Below are positions 1 through 7,828 of a stretch of 40,087 nt of DNA, one piece after another. The first letter of the stretch is position 1; each line of letters opens with the position of its first letter. The notes below the pieces were generated by a model, which saw only the letters and a list, made by a program, of their open reading frames with translations, did not search any database and was not told where the DNA came from. The DNA comes from Geminicoccaceae bacterium (GTDB lineage Bacteria > Pseudomonadota > Alphaproteobacteria > Geminicoccales > Geminicoccaceae), in assembly GCA_020445645.1 (NCBI GenBank), contig JAGRGG010000029.1:1-40087 (forward strand), in the 5' to 3' direction. The position numbers and the translations under genes are program-made.

Positions 1-332
1 TGACGCCGGACGGACAGACTGTCGAAGCGGAAGCTGCGCACGGCACCGTCACGCGCCACTACCGCGCTCACCAGAAAGGTCAGGAGACGTCGACGAACTC
101 GATCGCGTCGATCTTCGCCTGGACCCGCGGCCTCACCTACCGGGGCAAGCTCGACGACACCCCCGAGGTGGAACAGTTCGCGGCAGCATTGGAGGAGGTC
201 TGCGTCGACACCGTCGAGAGCGGCAGGATGACGAAGGACCTGGCCCTCCTCATCGGCCCCGACCAGCCCTGGCAGACGACCGGGCAGTTCCTCGACACGC
301 TCGAGGAAAACCTGCGCAAGAAGCTCGGCTGA
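1..332 (+). CDS. icd: isocitrate dehydrogenase (NADP+), C-terminal part
   Basis: The gene is cut by the left window edge; the first whole codon is at 3 and the stop is TGA 330-332, leaving 109 residues. The fragment contains [10 protein letters not shown] followed by [16 protein letters not shown], the characteristic C-terminal block of the dimeric NADP-dependent isocitrate dehydrogenase of alphaproteobacteria and eukaryotes. The block ends in a helical tail ([14 protein letters not shown]). The enzyme oxidatively decarboxylates isocitrate to 2-oxoglutarate in the TCA cycle in the cytoplasm. Nothing about its promoter can be said. It is a core chromosomal gene and has no obvious functional link to the following cluster. 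Confidence 0.95.
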   Translation, partial: TPDGQTVEAEAAHGTVTRHYRAHQKGQETSTNSIASIFAWTRGLTYRGKLDDTPEVEQFAAALEEVCVDTVESGRMTKDLALLIGPDQPWQTTGQFLDTLEENLRKKLG

Positions 333-341
333 GCGCCGATC

Positions 342-378
342 GCGGCGGGGGCGAAGCGGCGCACGCTTCCCCCGCCGC
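342..378 (+). terminator. possible terminator hairpin after icd
   Basis: GCGGCGGGGG at 342-351 pairs with CCCCCGCCGC at 369-378, ten nucleotides past the icd stop. A short GAAGC/GCTTC extension continues toward the loop. No clear T-run follows, so this may be a stable 3' mRNA hairpin rather than a classical intrinsic terminator. The rest of the roughly 290-base gap up to 630 holds no gene or RNA that I can support. Confidence 0.4.
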
Positions 379-629
379 GCGGGCTTCCTTGAAGCCTCCA
401 AGCCGCCCCGTCGGGGCCGGTCCACGGCGCATCGACCCCGCTTCGCCGGACGGCGCCCTGCCGACCCGTCGCCGGGGAAGGCTCGCCTAACGCCCGCGCG
501 TACAACGCTATTCCTCTTCGGCCGACGCCCGCCGGCCGACGGGGAAAGCTGCGATCGTGCACGTCCTGAAAACAGTCTCAACTAAACCCCGAGCCGGCGC
601 GGCTCCGGGCGGCTTGGACGGTCGTGGGC

Positions 630-2069
630 ATGATCGACGCTGTACGGCAGATCTTCGGGGGCGCGATCCAGCGCATCGACCGCTACCCCGGCGGCTACGA
701 GCCTTCCGCGCAGACGTTCCCGCCCCTCGACCGCGAGTCGCTCGCCTTCGACCTCGACCTCGAACGCCGGGCCCGCGACGCGGCCCGCGGCCGCTGCGTC
801 GGCGCCGACGGCCTCGACGAGGTCGAGCGCGAGATCCTGAGCCTCGTCGAGGCGAAGCGGAAAGACGCCTACGACGTCTACACCGAGCGCCTGAGCCTCT
901 ACGCCGAGCGCGAGGCGAGGCTCGGCGGCGACGGCGTTCGGGTGGCCGTGGAGATCGAGGCGAAGGACGCGGTGGCCGACTTCCGCGTCGAGGCCGACAG
1001 GGCGCTCGGGCGGATGCACGCGAGGGGCAACGCCGTCCGCGAGCACCAGCGGGAACTGCGCGAATTCCGGCGGGCGCACGGCCTGCGGCGCCCCGGCCGC
1101 CGCCCCGAGAGCCGCCTCCTCAACTGGGGCATCCTCCTGATGCTGGCCGTGGCCGAGATCGTCTTCAACACCTACTTCTTCGGCGAGGGCTCCGAGTTCG
1201 GCCTCGTCGGCGGGCTGATCGCCGGCCTCGCCGTCACGGCCGGCAACATCGGCGTCTGCTTCGTGCTCGGCCGTCTGGTCGTCCCGTTCGTGGGGCACCG
1301 CCGCATCGGGCACAGGCTCTGGGCGTGGCCGGCGGCGGCGCTGCTGGCCGGGCTCGTCGTGGGCTTCCACCTCGTCGTCGGCCACTTCCGCGACATCACC
1401 AACACCGTGTCGCCCGAGGAGGCCGGGGCGCTCGCGTGGCCCGCCTTCCTCGCCGCACCGGCGGGGTTCTCCGACTTCTACGCCTGGATGCTCTTCTGCG
1501 TCGGCCTCGTCGCCGCCGTCGTCGCCACCGTCGACGCCTTCAGGATGGACGACCCCTACCCCGGCTACGGCGACGTGACGGCGCGGTTCGACCGGGCGCA
1601 ACGGAACTTCATGAAGGCGCGCGGGAAGATCGTCGACGACCTGACGCGGCGCAAGAACGAGGTCGTCGACGGCCTGCGCGGCAAGCTCGACGACTGCGCC
1701 CACCGGCGCGAGACGAGGGGCGAGATCGCGGGCGGGCGCGCCCGCCTGACGCGGCAGTTCCGGGAGCATCTCGACCACCTGGAAGGGGCGCTCCAGGCGC
1801 TGATCCTCGCCTATCGCGGCGCCCTCGGCAGGTCCCCCGGCGCGCTCGTCCCGGTCGACCCCGCAGGCTTTCCGCCCGTGGCGCTCGTCCGCCCGCCCTC
1901 GGACGACGGGGCCGAACGCCAGGGGCCCGAGGATGGGGAAGCGGACGCGATGGACGCCCTTCGCCGCGCCGTCGACGGGGTCGCGGCCGCGTTCGAGGCG
2001 GCCTACGGCCAGTTCGACCAGCTCAAGGCCACCCTCGGCAAGGAGACGGCCCATGCGGCGGACGCCTAG
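630..2069 (+). CDS. four-helix membrane protein with flanking coiled coils (gene A of envelope cluster)
   Basis: I do not recognise a named family. The 479-residue product has a soluble, charged N-terminal region of about 165 residues, mostly helical. Four hydrophobic segments follow, near residues 165-186, 193-222, 232-255 and 281-305. The second is glycine-rich (GLVGGLIAGLAV). A second charged helical region then runs to the end. ATG 630 is chosen because GGACGG lies 8 bases upstream; an in-frame GTG at 624 would be too close to that site. The stop overlaps the start of the vWA-like gene by 17 bases, so translation is probably coupled. Position and membrane character suggest a structural or regulatory subunit of the complex encoded by the next four genes; that is inference. 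Confidence 0.8.
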   Translation: MIDAVRQIFGGAIQRIDRYPGGYEPSAQTFPPLDRESLAFDLDLERRARDAARGRCVGADGLDEVEREILSLVEAKRKDAYDVYTERLSLYAEREARLGGDGVRVAVEIEAKDAVADFRVEADRALGRMHARGNAVREHQRELREFRRAHGLRRPGRRPESRLLNWGILLMLAVAEIVFNTYFFGEGSEFGLVGGLIAGLAVTAGNIGVCFVLGRLVVPFVGHRRIGHRLWAWPAAALLAGLVVGFHLVVGHFRDITNTVSPEEAGALAWPAFLAAPAGFSDFYAWMLFCVGLVAAVVATVDAFRMDDPYPGYGDVTARFDRAQRNFMKARGKIVDDLTRRKNEVVDGLRGKLDDCAHRRETRGEIAGGRARLTRQFREHLDHLEGALQALILAYRGALGRSPGALVPVDPAGFPPVALVRPPSDDGAERQGPEDGEADAMDALRRAVDGVAAAFEAAYGQFDQLKATLGKETAHAADA

Positions 2070-2895
2070 ACGCACGACGGATCGCGGGCGGCCCGCCCGC
2101 CGCGACGGCGCCCGTGCCCGCGCCGCCCGCAAGAACCGCCTCGGAGGGATCCTGATCGGCGTCTTCGTCGTCTTCCTCGCAGGGGGGCTCGGCCTGCTCG
2201 GCTATGCGTGGGCGACGGCGCCCGACCTCGACACCGCGACCGGGTGCCCGAGGAGCGGCCCGTCGAGCGTCACGGCGGTCCTCGTCGACGCCACCGACGG
2301 CATGTCGCCCGTGCAGGCGCTGGCGGTGCGCAAGCGGCTGCGCGAGCTGCGCGACGCGGTGCCGACGGGCGGGGCCTTCGAGGTCTACCGCGTCGGCCCG
2401 GCGGCGCTGGAACCCCTGGCCGCCGCCTGCAATCCCGGGCGCGCGGCGGAGGGGAGCGTCTGGACCCAGAACCGGCGGCTTCTGGGGGAACGCTTCGAGG
2501 CGGCCTTCGAGGCGCCGATCGAGGCGGCGCTGGCCGGCCTCGAAGGCGGCGCCCCCGCCGACAGCTCGCCGATCCTGGAGTCCCTGAAGTCCGTCGCGGT
2601 CAGCGCCTTCGAGGGAACGGGTCGCAGCGACCGGCCGCACCGCCTCGTCGTCGTCTCCGACATGCTCCAGCACACGAGCGGGTGGTCGAACTACCGTGAG
2701 CCGCTCGACGCCGCCCGCCTGCTCAAGAGCGACGACTACCGCCGCACGGCCCCGGACCTGCGCGGGGCCGAGGTCGAGATCCTCTACCTCGCCCGCCGCA
2801 CCGCCAAGCCTATCCAGGGCCGCGCCCACGTCGCCTTCTGGCGCGACGTGCTCGTCGCGGCCGGCGTCCAGGACCTCCGTTTCAAGCAGCTCTAG
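2053..2895 (+). CDS. membrane-anchored vWA-like protein (gene B of envelope cluster)
   Basis: The product has 280 residues. A very basic N-terminus (about 28 residues rich in Arg) precedes one transmembrane helix near residues 30-55 (GGILIGVFVVFLAGGLGLLG). A vWA/Rossmann-like domain follows. A hydrophobic strand leads into VDATDGMS, which sits where a vWA MIDAS DxSxS would be but is degenerate. Later come a CNPG motif, a DSSPILESL segment and the strand-turn VVVSDMLQ. By topology the domain should lie outside the cytoplasm. ATG 2053 is chosen because AAGGAGA lies just upstream; a longer reading from 1933 would overlap gene A by 137 bases. vWA-type proteins usually act as protein-interaction or assembly factors; the specific role here is unknown. 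Confidence 0.75.
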   Translation: MRRTPRRTTDRGRPARRDGARARAARKNRLGGILIGVFVVFLAGGLGLLGYAWATAPDLDTATGCPRSGPSSVTAVLVDATDGMSPVQALAVRKRLRELRDAVPTGGAFEVYRVGPAALEPLAAACNPGRAAEGSVWTQNRRLLGERFEAAFEAPIEAALAGLEGGAPADSSPILESLKSVAVSAFEGTGRSDRPHRLVVVSDMLQHTSGWSNYREPLDAARLLKSDDYRRTAPDLRGAEVEILYLARRTAKPIQGRAHVAFWRDVLVAAGVQDLRFKQL

Positions 2896-2906
2896 GACCC
2901 GGTACC

Positions 2907-4175
2907 ATGCGCGACGAAGCCGACCTTCAGACCCGCCGGCGCGGCCGTTTCGACGTGACGCTGTTCTTCCTGGCCCTCTTCCTGGGCGCCGGCTTGGCCA
3001 TTGCCCTGAAGGTCATGCACGTGCCGCAAGCGTTCGTGACGGCGGGTCCCGCCGCCGTCCTGCTCGCCTACGCCGGCCTCATCGCCTTCACGAAGCGCTT
3101 CCGCCTGCCGGAGGACCGGGCCGGCGAGAGCGTCTACTACCTCGGCTTCCTCTACACGCTCGTGAGCCTCGCCTGCGCGCTCTACGAGTTCGCGCAGGCG
3201 ACGGGCGAGGTCGAGCCCCTCATCGCCGATTTCGGGATCGCCCTCACCACGACCATCCTCGGCCTCGCGCTTCGCGTCGCCTTCGCCCAGGGCAGGCGCG
3301 ATCCGATCGAGTTCGAGCACGAGGCCAGGATCGAGCTTTCGGACGCGGTCCGGCGCTTTCGCGCCTCGCTCGACAACGGCGCCGGCGAGCTGGAGCGCTT
3401 CCGCCGCGCCATGCAGCAATCGTTCCAGGACAGCGCCGCCGAGCACGCGAGGCACATGCGCGAGTCCGTCGACGCGCCGCTGCAAGGCCTGAAGGCGGCG
3501 CTCGAAACCTTCGAGGGCCACGCCGGGAGGCTGGGCGCCAACGCCGGGCGCCTGGTCGACGGGATCGGCGGCCTCGGTGCCCGGATCGAGACGATCGATC
3601 TTCCGGTCGCGGCGATCGAGGCGAAGCTGGCCCCGCTCGCCGACGCCATCGGCGGGCTGACCGCGTCGCTCGAACGGCGCGCCGCCGAGGAGGTCGGGCA
3701 CGCGGACGGGCTGAAGACGCTCGCCGCCCGGACCGAAGCGCTGCTGGAGCGGATGCGGCAGGGCTTTGATCAGCTCGACCGGGGCGCGCGGTCGATCGGC
3801 GAATTCGAGAAGAGCGCCGAGCAGGCGCATCGGGCCTGCGGGGCGCTCGGCCAAGCGCTTCGGGACGGCACCGCCGCCGAACGGGAGCGCGTCCGGTCGC
3901 TGGTCGAAGCGGGCAAGGCGCACGCCGACGCGCTGCGGGCGGCACTGGACGCCGATGCCGAGGGGCGCCTCAGGCACCAGGGCGACCTCGAACGCGCCGT
4001 TCGGGAGACGGTGGGCGTCCTGCGCGACCACAACGCCGGGCTCGGCCGCGAACTCGAAGGCGGCCGCGCCATCGCGGGCCGGGTCGCCGCCGAGTTCGCC
4101 GACCTCGTCGGCCGGATCACCCAGACCGTCGAGGCCAACGGCGCCTTGCCCGGCCGGCAGGGAGCGGCCTCGTGA
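2907..4175 (+). CDS. MotA/TolQ/ZorA-like channel subunit with long helical tail (gene C)
   Basis: The 422-residue product has four hydrophobic segments near residues 15-37, 42-60, 75-95 and 108-128. The last contains FGIALTTTILGLALR, the Thr-rich pore-helix pattern seen in MotA/TolQ/ExbB and ZorA proteins. From about residue 140 to the end the protein is almost entirely charged, Ala-rich predicted coiled coil of about 280 residues, resembling the intracellular tail of ZorA more than the short MotA or TolQ cytoplasmic domains. By family analogy it would form the outer ring of an ion-driven stator around a dimer of the next gene's product. Its stop overlaps the following GTG start (GTGA). The family placement rests on motif and topology, not on a search. 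Confidence 0.7.
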   Translation: MRDEADLQTRRRGRFDVTLFFLALFLGAGLAIALKVMHVPQAFVTAGPAAVLLAYAGLIAFTKRFRLPEDRAGESVYYLGFLYTLVSLACALYEFAQATGEVEPLIADFGIALTTTILGLALRVAFAQGRRDPIEFEHEARIELSDAVRRFRASLDNGAGELERFRRAMQQSFQDSAAEHARHMRESVDAPLQGLKAALETFEGHAGRLGANAGRLVDGIGGLGARIETIDLPVAAIEAKLAPLADAIGGLTASLERRAAEEVGHADGLKTLAARTEALLERMRQGFDQLDRGARSIGEFEKSAEQAHRACGALGQALRDGTAAERERVRSLVEAGKAHADALRAALDADAEGRLRHQGDLERAVRETVGVLRDHNAGLGRELEGGRAIAGRVAAEFADLVGRITQTVEANGALPGRQGAAS

Positions 4176-5497
4176 CGACGGGCAGCATCCTGCGCCAGGA
4201 GCACTCCTACAGGCGGGGCCTCGTCTTGGGCCTCACCCTCTCCGAGATCATGGTGCTGGTGCTCTTCATCCTCCTCCTGCTCCTCACGGCCCTTCTGGAG
4301 AAGAAGGCCGAGGAGCAGGAGACCCTGGCGGCGCGGCTGCAGGAGGCCGAAGCGCAGCGGGCGCAGGTGCTGGCCGAGGTCCGGCGGCTCGGGGGCGTCG
4401 ACGCGTTCGACGACCTGTTCACCGAACTCGCGCTCCTGCGCGAGGAGAACACTGTTCTTCAGCAGGAAAACGCGGCGCTCGGCGAGCGCGCCGCCGCCTC
4501 GACGCGAAACGAGGCGACGATCGAACGGCTGTCCCGGGAGGTCGAGGGCATGACCGAGAAGCTCGCGGAGGTCCAGGCGCGGGACGCCGAGGCGCAAGCG
4601 GACCTCGCGCGCCTGCGCGATGCGAACGCCGACCTCGAACGGCGGAACGCGGCGCTCGGCGAGGGGCAGGCGACGGCAGCGGAAGAGAGCAGGGCGACGA
4701 TCGAGCGGCTGTCGCAGGAGATCGCCCTGTTGCAGGGCATGGCCGAGAAGCTCGCGGAGGTCCAGGCCCGGGCCCAGGCGCAGAACGCCGAGACGCAAGC
4801 GGAGGTCGCGCGCCTGGCCAAGCTTGCGGACGAGGCCGGGGCGCTGCGGCGCGAGCGCGATGCGCTCACGCACGAGGTCGCGGCGCAGTCGGACACCATC
4901 GCTGAACTCACGCGCGGGCCGCCCGCCTACGCGGGCACGCTGGAACGGCTGCGAGGAGCCCTGGGCGACGAGGGCACCGCCCGCGTCGTCGAGGCCGCCG
5001 CGATGCTGCTGGACGCGCGCCCGGGGCCGGCCGATCCCGAGCGCCTGCGCGAGGAGATCGTGAACCTGGAGGCGCTCACCCGCACCCGCAACGACCTTGC
5101 GAGCCGGGTCGAGCGGCTCACGGCGCAGATCGAGGGGCAGGGCAAGGGGGTCGAGTGGCCGTCCTGCTGGTTCGACGGGCAGGGGCGGATCGAGTACCTC
5201 TACGACGTCGCGCTGCAAGGCGACGGCCTCGTCGTCCGCCCCACCAACCTGCCGCACCGCGCCCGGGACCGCGCGGCGCTGCCGGCCCTCGCCCTCGCGG
5301 TCGGGCGGGCCGAATCGCCCGAGCGCTTCCTGCGGGCGACGCGGCCCCTCTACGACTGGTCGGTCGAGAACGACTGCCGCTTCTTCGTGCGCGTCCACGA
5401 CGGCACCGGCCCCGCGCAAAAGCGCCTCTACCAGAACCGGCTGCGCACCGTCGAAGCGCACTTCTACAAGCTGCTGGTCTCAGATGGCGCGTTCTAG
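4172..5497 (+). CDS. MotB/ZorB-like single-helix protein with coiled coil and novel C-terminal domain (gene D)
   Basis: The 441-residue product has a short N-terminal tail, then one transmembrane helix at about 20-42 beginning LTLSEIMVLVLF. This is the position and pattern of the ion-binding helix of MotB, ExbD and ZorB (S-D-x-M), but with Glu25 instead of Asp. A coiled coil follows from about 43 to 320. The C-terminal domain (about 326-435) contains PSCWF, RPLYDWS and DCRFFVRVHDGT; it is not the OmpA-like peptidoglycan-binding domain expected in MotB or ZorB, and I do not recognise it. GTG 4172 overlaps the previous stop. Together with gene C this probably forms a proton- or sodium-driven stator unit with an unusual output domain. 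Confidence 0.7.
   Translation: MTTGSILRQEHSYRRGLVLGLTLSEIMVLVLFILLLLLTALLEKKAEEQETLAARLQEAEAQRAQVLAEVRRLGGVDAFDDLFTELALLREENTVLQQENAALGERAAASTRNEATIERLSREVEGMTEKLAEVQARDAEAQADLARLRDANADLERRNAALGEGQATAAEESRATIERLSQEIALLQGMAEKLAEVQARAQAQNAETQAEVARLAKLADEAGALRRERDALTHEVAAQSDTIAELTRGPPAYAGTLERLRGALGDEGTARVVEAAAMLLDARPGPADPERLREEIVNLEALTRTRNDLASRVERLTAQIEGQGKGVEWPSCWFDGQGRIEYLYDVALQGDGLVVRPTNLPHRARDRAALPALALAVGRAESPERFLRATRPLYDWSVENDCRFFVRVHDGTGPAQKRLYQNRLRTVEAHFYKLLVSDGAF
4469..4822 (+). repeat. imperfect internal duplication in the coiled coil of gene D
   Basis: Residues about 100-149 (4469-4618) and about 159-217 (4646-4822) of gene D are two copies of the same unit. Each starts with NAALGE, continues through ATIERLS and includes EKLAEVQAR. 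The DNA is also similar: GACGATCGARCGGCTGTC and GAGAAGCTCGCGGAGGTCCA occur in both copies. The second copy is a few residues longer. The duplication lengthens the coiled coil by about 60 residues. Confidence 0.8.
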
Positions 5498-5681
5498 CCC
5501 CAAACGTGGCGGACCGCCGGCGGTGCCGCGCGGTCCCTCGGGCGTCGATGCCGCAGGCCTCGACGCGGCCCTTGAGCGGCTGCGGGAGGCCGTGCTGCGC
5601 CGGGAGGCGGTGCGCCGCCACCTGCGCCGCCCCCGCTGGGTGCGGGTCCTGATCGGGCTGATCGGCCGCGCCCCGGCCTAG
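5484..5681 (+). CDS. small basic protein (gene E of envelope cluster)
   Basis: The 65-residue, Arg-rich product starts at ATG 5484, overlapping the end of gene D by 14 bases in another frame. It has a proline-rich N-terminus (KRGGPPAVPRGPSG), then an amphipathic charged helix (LERLREAVLRREAVRRHLRR), then a short hydrophobic end (VRVLIGLIG). No family is recognised. The coding case rests on the tight overlap, the frame staying open to a convergent gene only 10 bases further on, and a composition like that of the N-terminal tail of gene B. It could be a small accessory subunit of the complex or a non-functional reading frame. Confidence 0.5.
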   Translation: MARSSPKRGGPPAVPRGPSGVDAAGLDAALERLREAVLRREAVRRHLRRPRWVRVLIGLIGRAPA

Positions 5682-5691
5682 GCTTCAGCGC

Positions 5692-6837
5692 TCATCCCCC
5701 TCGCGGCAAGGCGGGCGCCCCGTGCCCGGACCCATCCCCCCGGACGCGGTGGAGGGCCCCGCCGGTCGCGGGCGCCGGAACCCCGGTCGTGGTCGGCAGT
5801 GACAGGGGCAGGCCATAAAGGCTCCGCACCGCGAGGTAGGCGAACGCCTGCGCTTCGAGCGCGTCGCCCGACCAGCCTACGGCCTCGACCGGGTCAACCG
5901 GTGCGCCGAGGTTGCGGCCGAGGGCCGCCATGACGACGGGGTTGCGCCGCCCGCCGCCCGTCACGAGCCAGCGGCGGGGGGGGCTTGGCAGATGCGGCAA
6001 TGCTGCGGCGACGCTCCCCGCCGTGAACGCCGCCAGCGTCGCCGCCCCGTCCGCCGCCGACAGCCCCTCCAGCGCCGTCGCCTTGAAGGCGTTGCGGTCG
6101 AGGGATTTCGGCGCCGGCCGGGCGAAGTAGGGGTCGGCCAGGAGATGGCCCAGGGCCTCCGGGCGGACCCGGCCGGACGCCGCGAGGCGGCCGTCCGCGT
6201 CGAACGGCAGGCCCGCGCGCGCCCGCACCCAGTCGTCGATCATGGCGTTGCCGGGGCCGGTGTCGAAGGCGAGGACCGCGTCTCCGTCGCCGCCGTCATC
6301 GATGAAAGTCACGTTGCCGACCCCGCCCAGGTTCAGGACGGCGAGCGGCCGCGGCAGGCTCTTGGCCAGCGCCGCGTGGTAGAGCGGCGCCAAGGGGGCA
6401 CCCTCGCCCCCGGCCGCCACGTCCGCGGCGCGAAAGTCGTTGACGACGTCGATCCCGATCCGCCGCGCGAGCCGCCCCCCATCGCCGAGCTGGGCGGTGA
6501 GGCGCCGCTCGGGCCGGTGGACCAGGGTGTGCCCGTGGAACCCGACGACGCCGATCGCATCGCGGTCCAGCCCGTGGCGGGCCAGGAACCCCTCGACCGC
6601 CGCGGCGTGCGCGTCGGTAAGGTCCCGCTCCAGCGCCTCCCGCTCCCCCGCGCCCAGGGCGTCGGGGTCGGCGACGGCGCCGCCCAGCCGGTCGCGCAGG
6701 GCGCTATCGTAGGGGACGGTGTCTTCGGGGCCGAACCCGCCCACGGTCCCGCCGTCGGTGCGGATCACCGCGAGGTCGATCCCGTCCATGCTCGTGCCGC
6801 TCATCAGGCCGAGCGCCTCGATTGCCGTCCGTTCCAC
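5692..6837 (-). CDS. anmK: anhydro-N-acetylmuramic acid kinase
   Basis: AnmK phosphorylates and opens 1,6-anhydro-MurNAc released during cell-wall turnover, giving MurNAc-6-phosphate. The 381-residue product shows the whole family signature: GLMSGTSMDGID near the N-terminus, GFHGHTLVHRP, LNLGGVGNVTFID, the ATPase motif FDTGPGNAMIDDW and VTGGGRRNP near the C-terminus. GTG 6837 is chosen because it starts just before the GLMSGTS block and lies 19 bases after the murQ stop; a longer in-frame reading would run back through murQ. It is the second gene of a murQ-anmK operon. Its stop lies 10 bases from the convergent gene E. Confidence 0.95.
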   Translation of the reverse strand: MERTAIEALGLMSGTSMDGIDLAVIRTDGGTVGGFGPEDTVPYDSALRDRLGGAVADPDALGAGEREALERDLTDAHAAAVEGFLARHGLDRDAIGVVGFHGHTLVHRPERRLTAQLGDGGRLARRIGIDVVNDFRAADVAAGGEGAPLAPLYHAALAKSLPRPLAVLNLGGVGNVTFIDDGGDGDAVLAFDTGPGNAMIDDWVRARAGLPFDADGRLAASGRVRPEALGHLLADPYFARPAPKSLDRNAFKATALEGLSAADGAATLAAFTAGSVAAALPHLPSPPRRWLVTGGGRRNPVVMAALGRNLGAPVDPVEAVGWSGDALEAQAFAYLAVRSLYGLPLSLPTTTGVPAPATGGALHRVRGDGSGHGAPALPRGG

Positions 6838-6856
6838 GCCCCCTCGCCCCCCGGCC

Positions 6857-7741
6857 CTACCCGCCCCCGCCTTCCCGCGCCCGGCGCAGGTCGCCCCGCG
6901 CCGCCCCGAGCCGCACCTCGGCTTCCGGGCGCGGGAGGCCGTCGAGCAGGAGCACGGCGAGCGGGACGTTCCGCCCGGCCTCGTCATAGGCCAGCATCGC
7001 CGCCTCGTCGGACGCGCCCGTGATCGCCTGGACGATCCGCCCGCCGCGCCGCACGAGCTTCGCGTTGGTGGCGACGACGTGGACCATGAGCCCGTCGTAG
7101 ACCCGGCCAAGCTCGGTCATGAGCTGGGTCGAGAACAGGTTGAGCGCGATCTTCTGCGCCGTGCCCGCGACCATCCGGGTCGAGCCCGCGAGGAACTCGG
7201 GGCCGGTGGCGAGCAGCACCGGGCATTCGGCCGCGGCGAGGAGGGGGGTATTCGCGTTGTTGGCGAAGGCCACCGTCAGGGCGCCCCGGGCGCGGGCGGC
7301 GGCGACGGCGCCTCGGGTATAGGCGGTGGTGCCCGACGCGGCGACGCCGACGAGGACGTCGGCGTCGCCGAGCCCGTGCCGCGCGACCTCGGCGGCGGCG
7401 GCGTCGCCGTCGTCCTCCGCCCCCTCGACCGACGCGACGAGGGCGCCCGGGCCGCCCGCCATGAAGTAGAGCAGCCGGTCATTCGGCCAGCCGAAGGTCG
7501 GCCACAGCTCGACCCCGTCCTGCACGGCGAGCCGCCCCGAGGCGCCGGCGCCGGCGTAGACCAGCCGGCCCGTCCCCCCGAGCCGCCCGGCGGCGGCGCG
7601 GACCGCGCCCGCCAGCGCCGGCAGGGCACCCCTCACGGCGCAGAACGCGCCCATCTGGGCGTCGAGCATGGAAGCGAGCGCCTCCTCGGCGGGCCACGAC
7701 GCCGCCCGGCGGTACCGCTCCAGCCTGCCTTCGGTATCCAT
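6857..7741 (-). CDS. murQ: N-acetylmuramic acid 6-phosphate etherase
   Basis: MurQ removes the lactyl ether from MurNAc-6-phosphate, giving GlcNAc-6-phosphate and D-lactate; it takes the product of AnmK, encoded just downstream. The 294-residue protein has the SIS-type sugar-phosphate fold with GAGASGRLAVQDGVEL (catalytic-type Glu), the VEGAEDD motif with the second acid, GVAASGTTAYT and the long signature ATGPEFLAGSTRMVAGTAQK. The length is normal for the family. The 87-base gap upstream, before the thiolase stop, may carry a promoter but I see no convincing boxes. No MurNAc PTS or permease gene lies next to it, so the pair probably serves recycling rather than uptake. Confidence 0.95.
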   Translation of the reverse strand: MDTEGRLERYRRAASWPAEEALASMLDAQMGAFCAVRGALPALAGAVRAAAGRLGGTGRLVYAGAGASGRLAVQDGVELWPTFGWPNDRLLYFMAGGPGALVASVEGAEDDGDAAAAEVARHGLGDADVLVGVAASGTTAYTRGAVAAARARGALTVAFANNANTPLLAAAECPVLLATGPEFLAGSTRMVAGTAQKIALNLFSTQLMTELGRVYDGLMVHVVATNAKLVRRGGRIVQAITGASDEAAMLAYDEAGRNVPLAVLLLDGLPRPEAEVRLGAARGDLRRAREGGGG

Positions 7742-7828
7742 CCGGCCTTCTCCCTCGGCCCCGACCCTCGGCGGCGACGTTCGAGCCCGGGAGGGGCGGC
7801 TGTCAAGCGGGTACCGTTCCGCGTCTCC

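Noticed and set aside
582-2132. Long minus-strand open frame opposite gene A, and similar long frames opposite 3770-5461, 14227-16173 and 28520-31792
   Set aside because: These are side effects of GC-rich codon use: Arg/Pro/Ala/Gly-rich or low-complexity translations with no motifs, lying opposite well-supported genes.
630-5681. Calling the cluster a Zorya system
   Set aside because: Only the ZorA/ZorB-like pair is suggested. ZorC, ZorD or ZorE and the OmpA-like domain are missing, and extra membrane proteins are present.
630-5681. Calling the cluster flagellar MotAB or Tol-Pal
   Set aside because: The tail lengths, the missing OmpA-like domain in gene D and the absence of TolA, TolB, Pal or flagellar neighbours argue against it.
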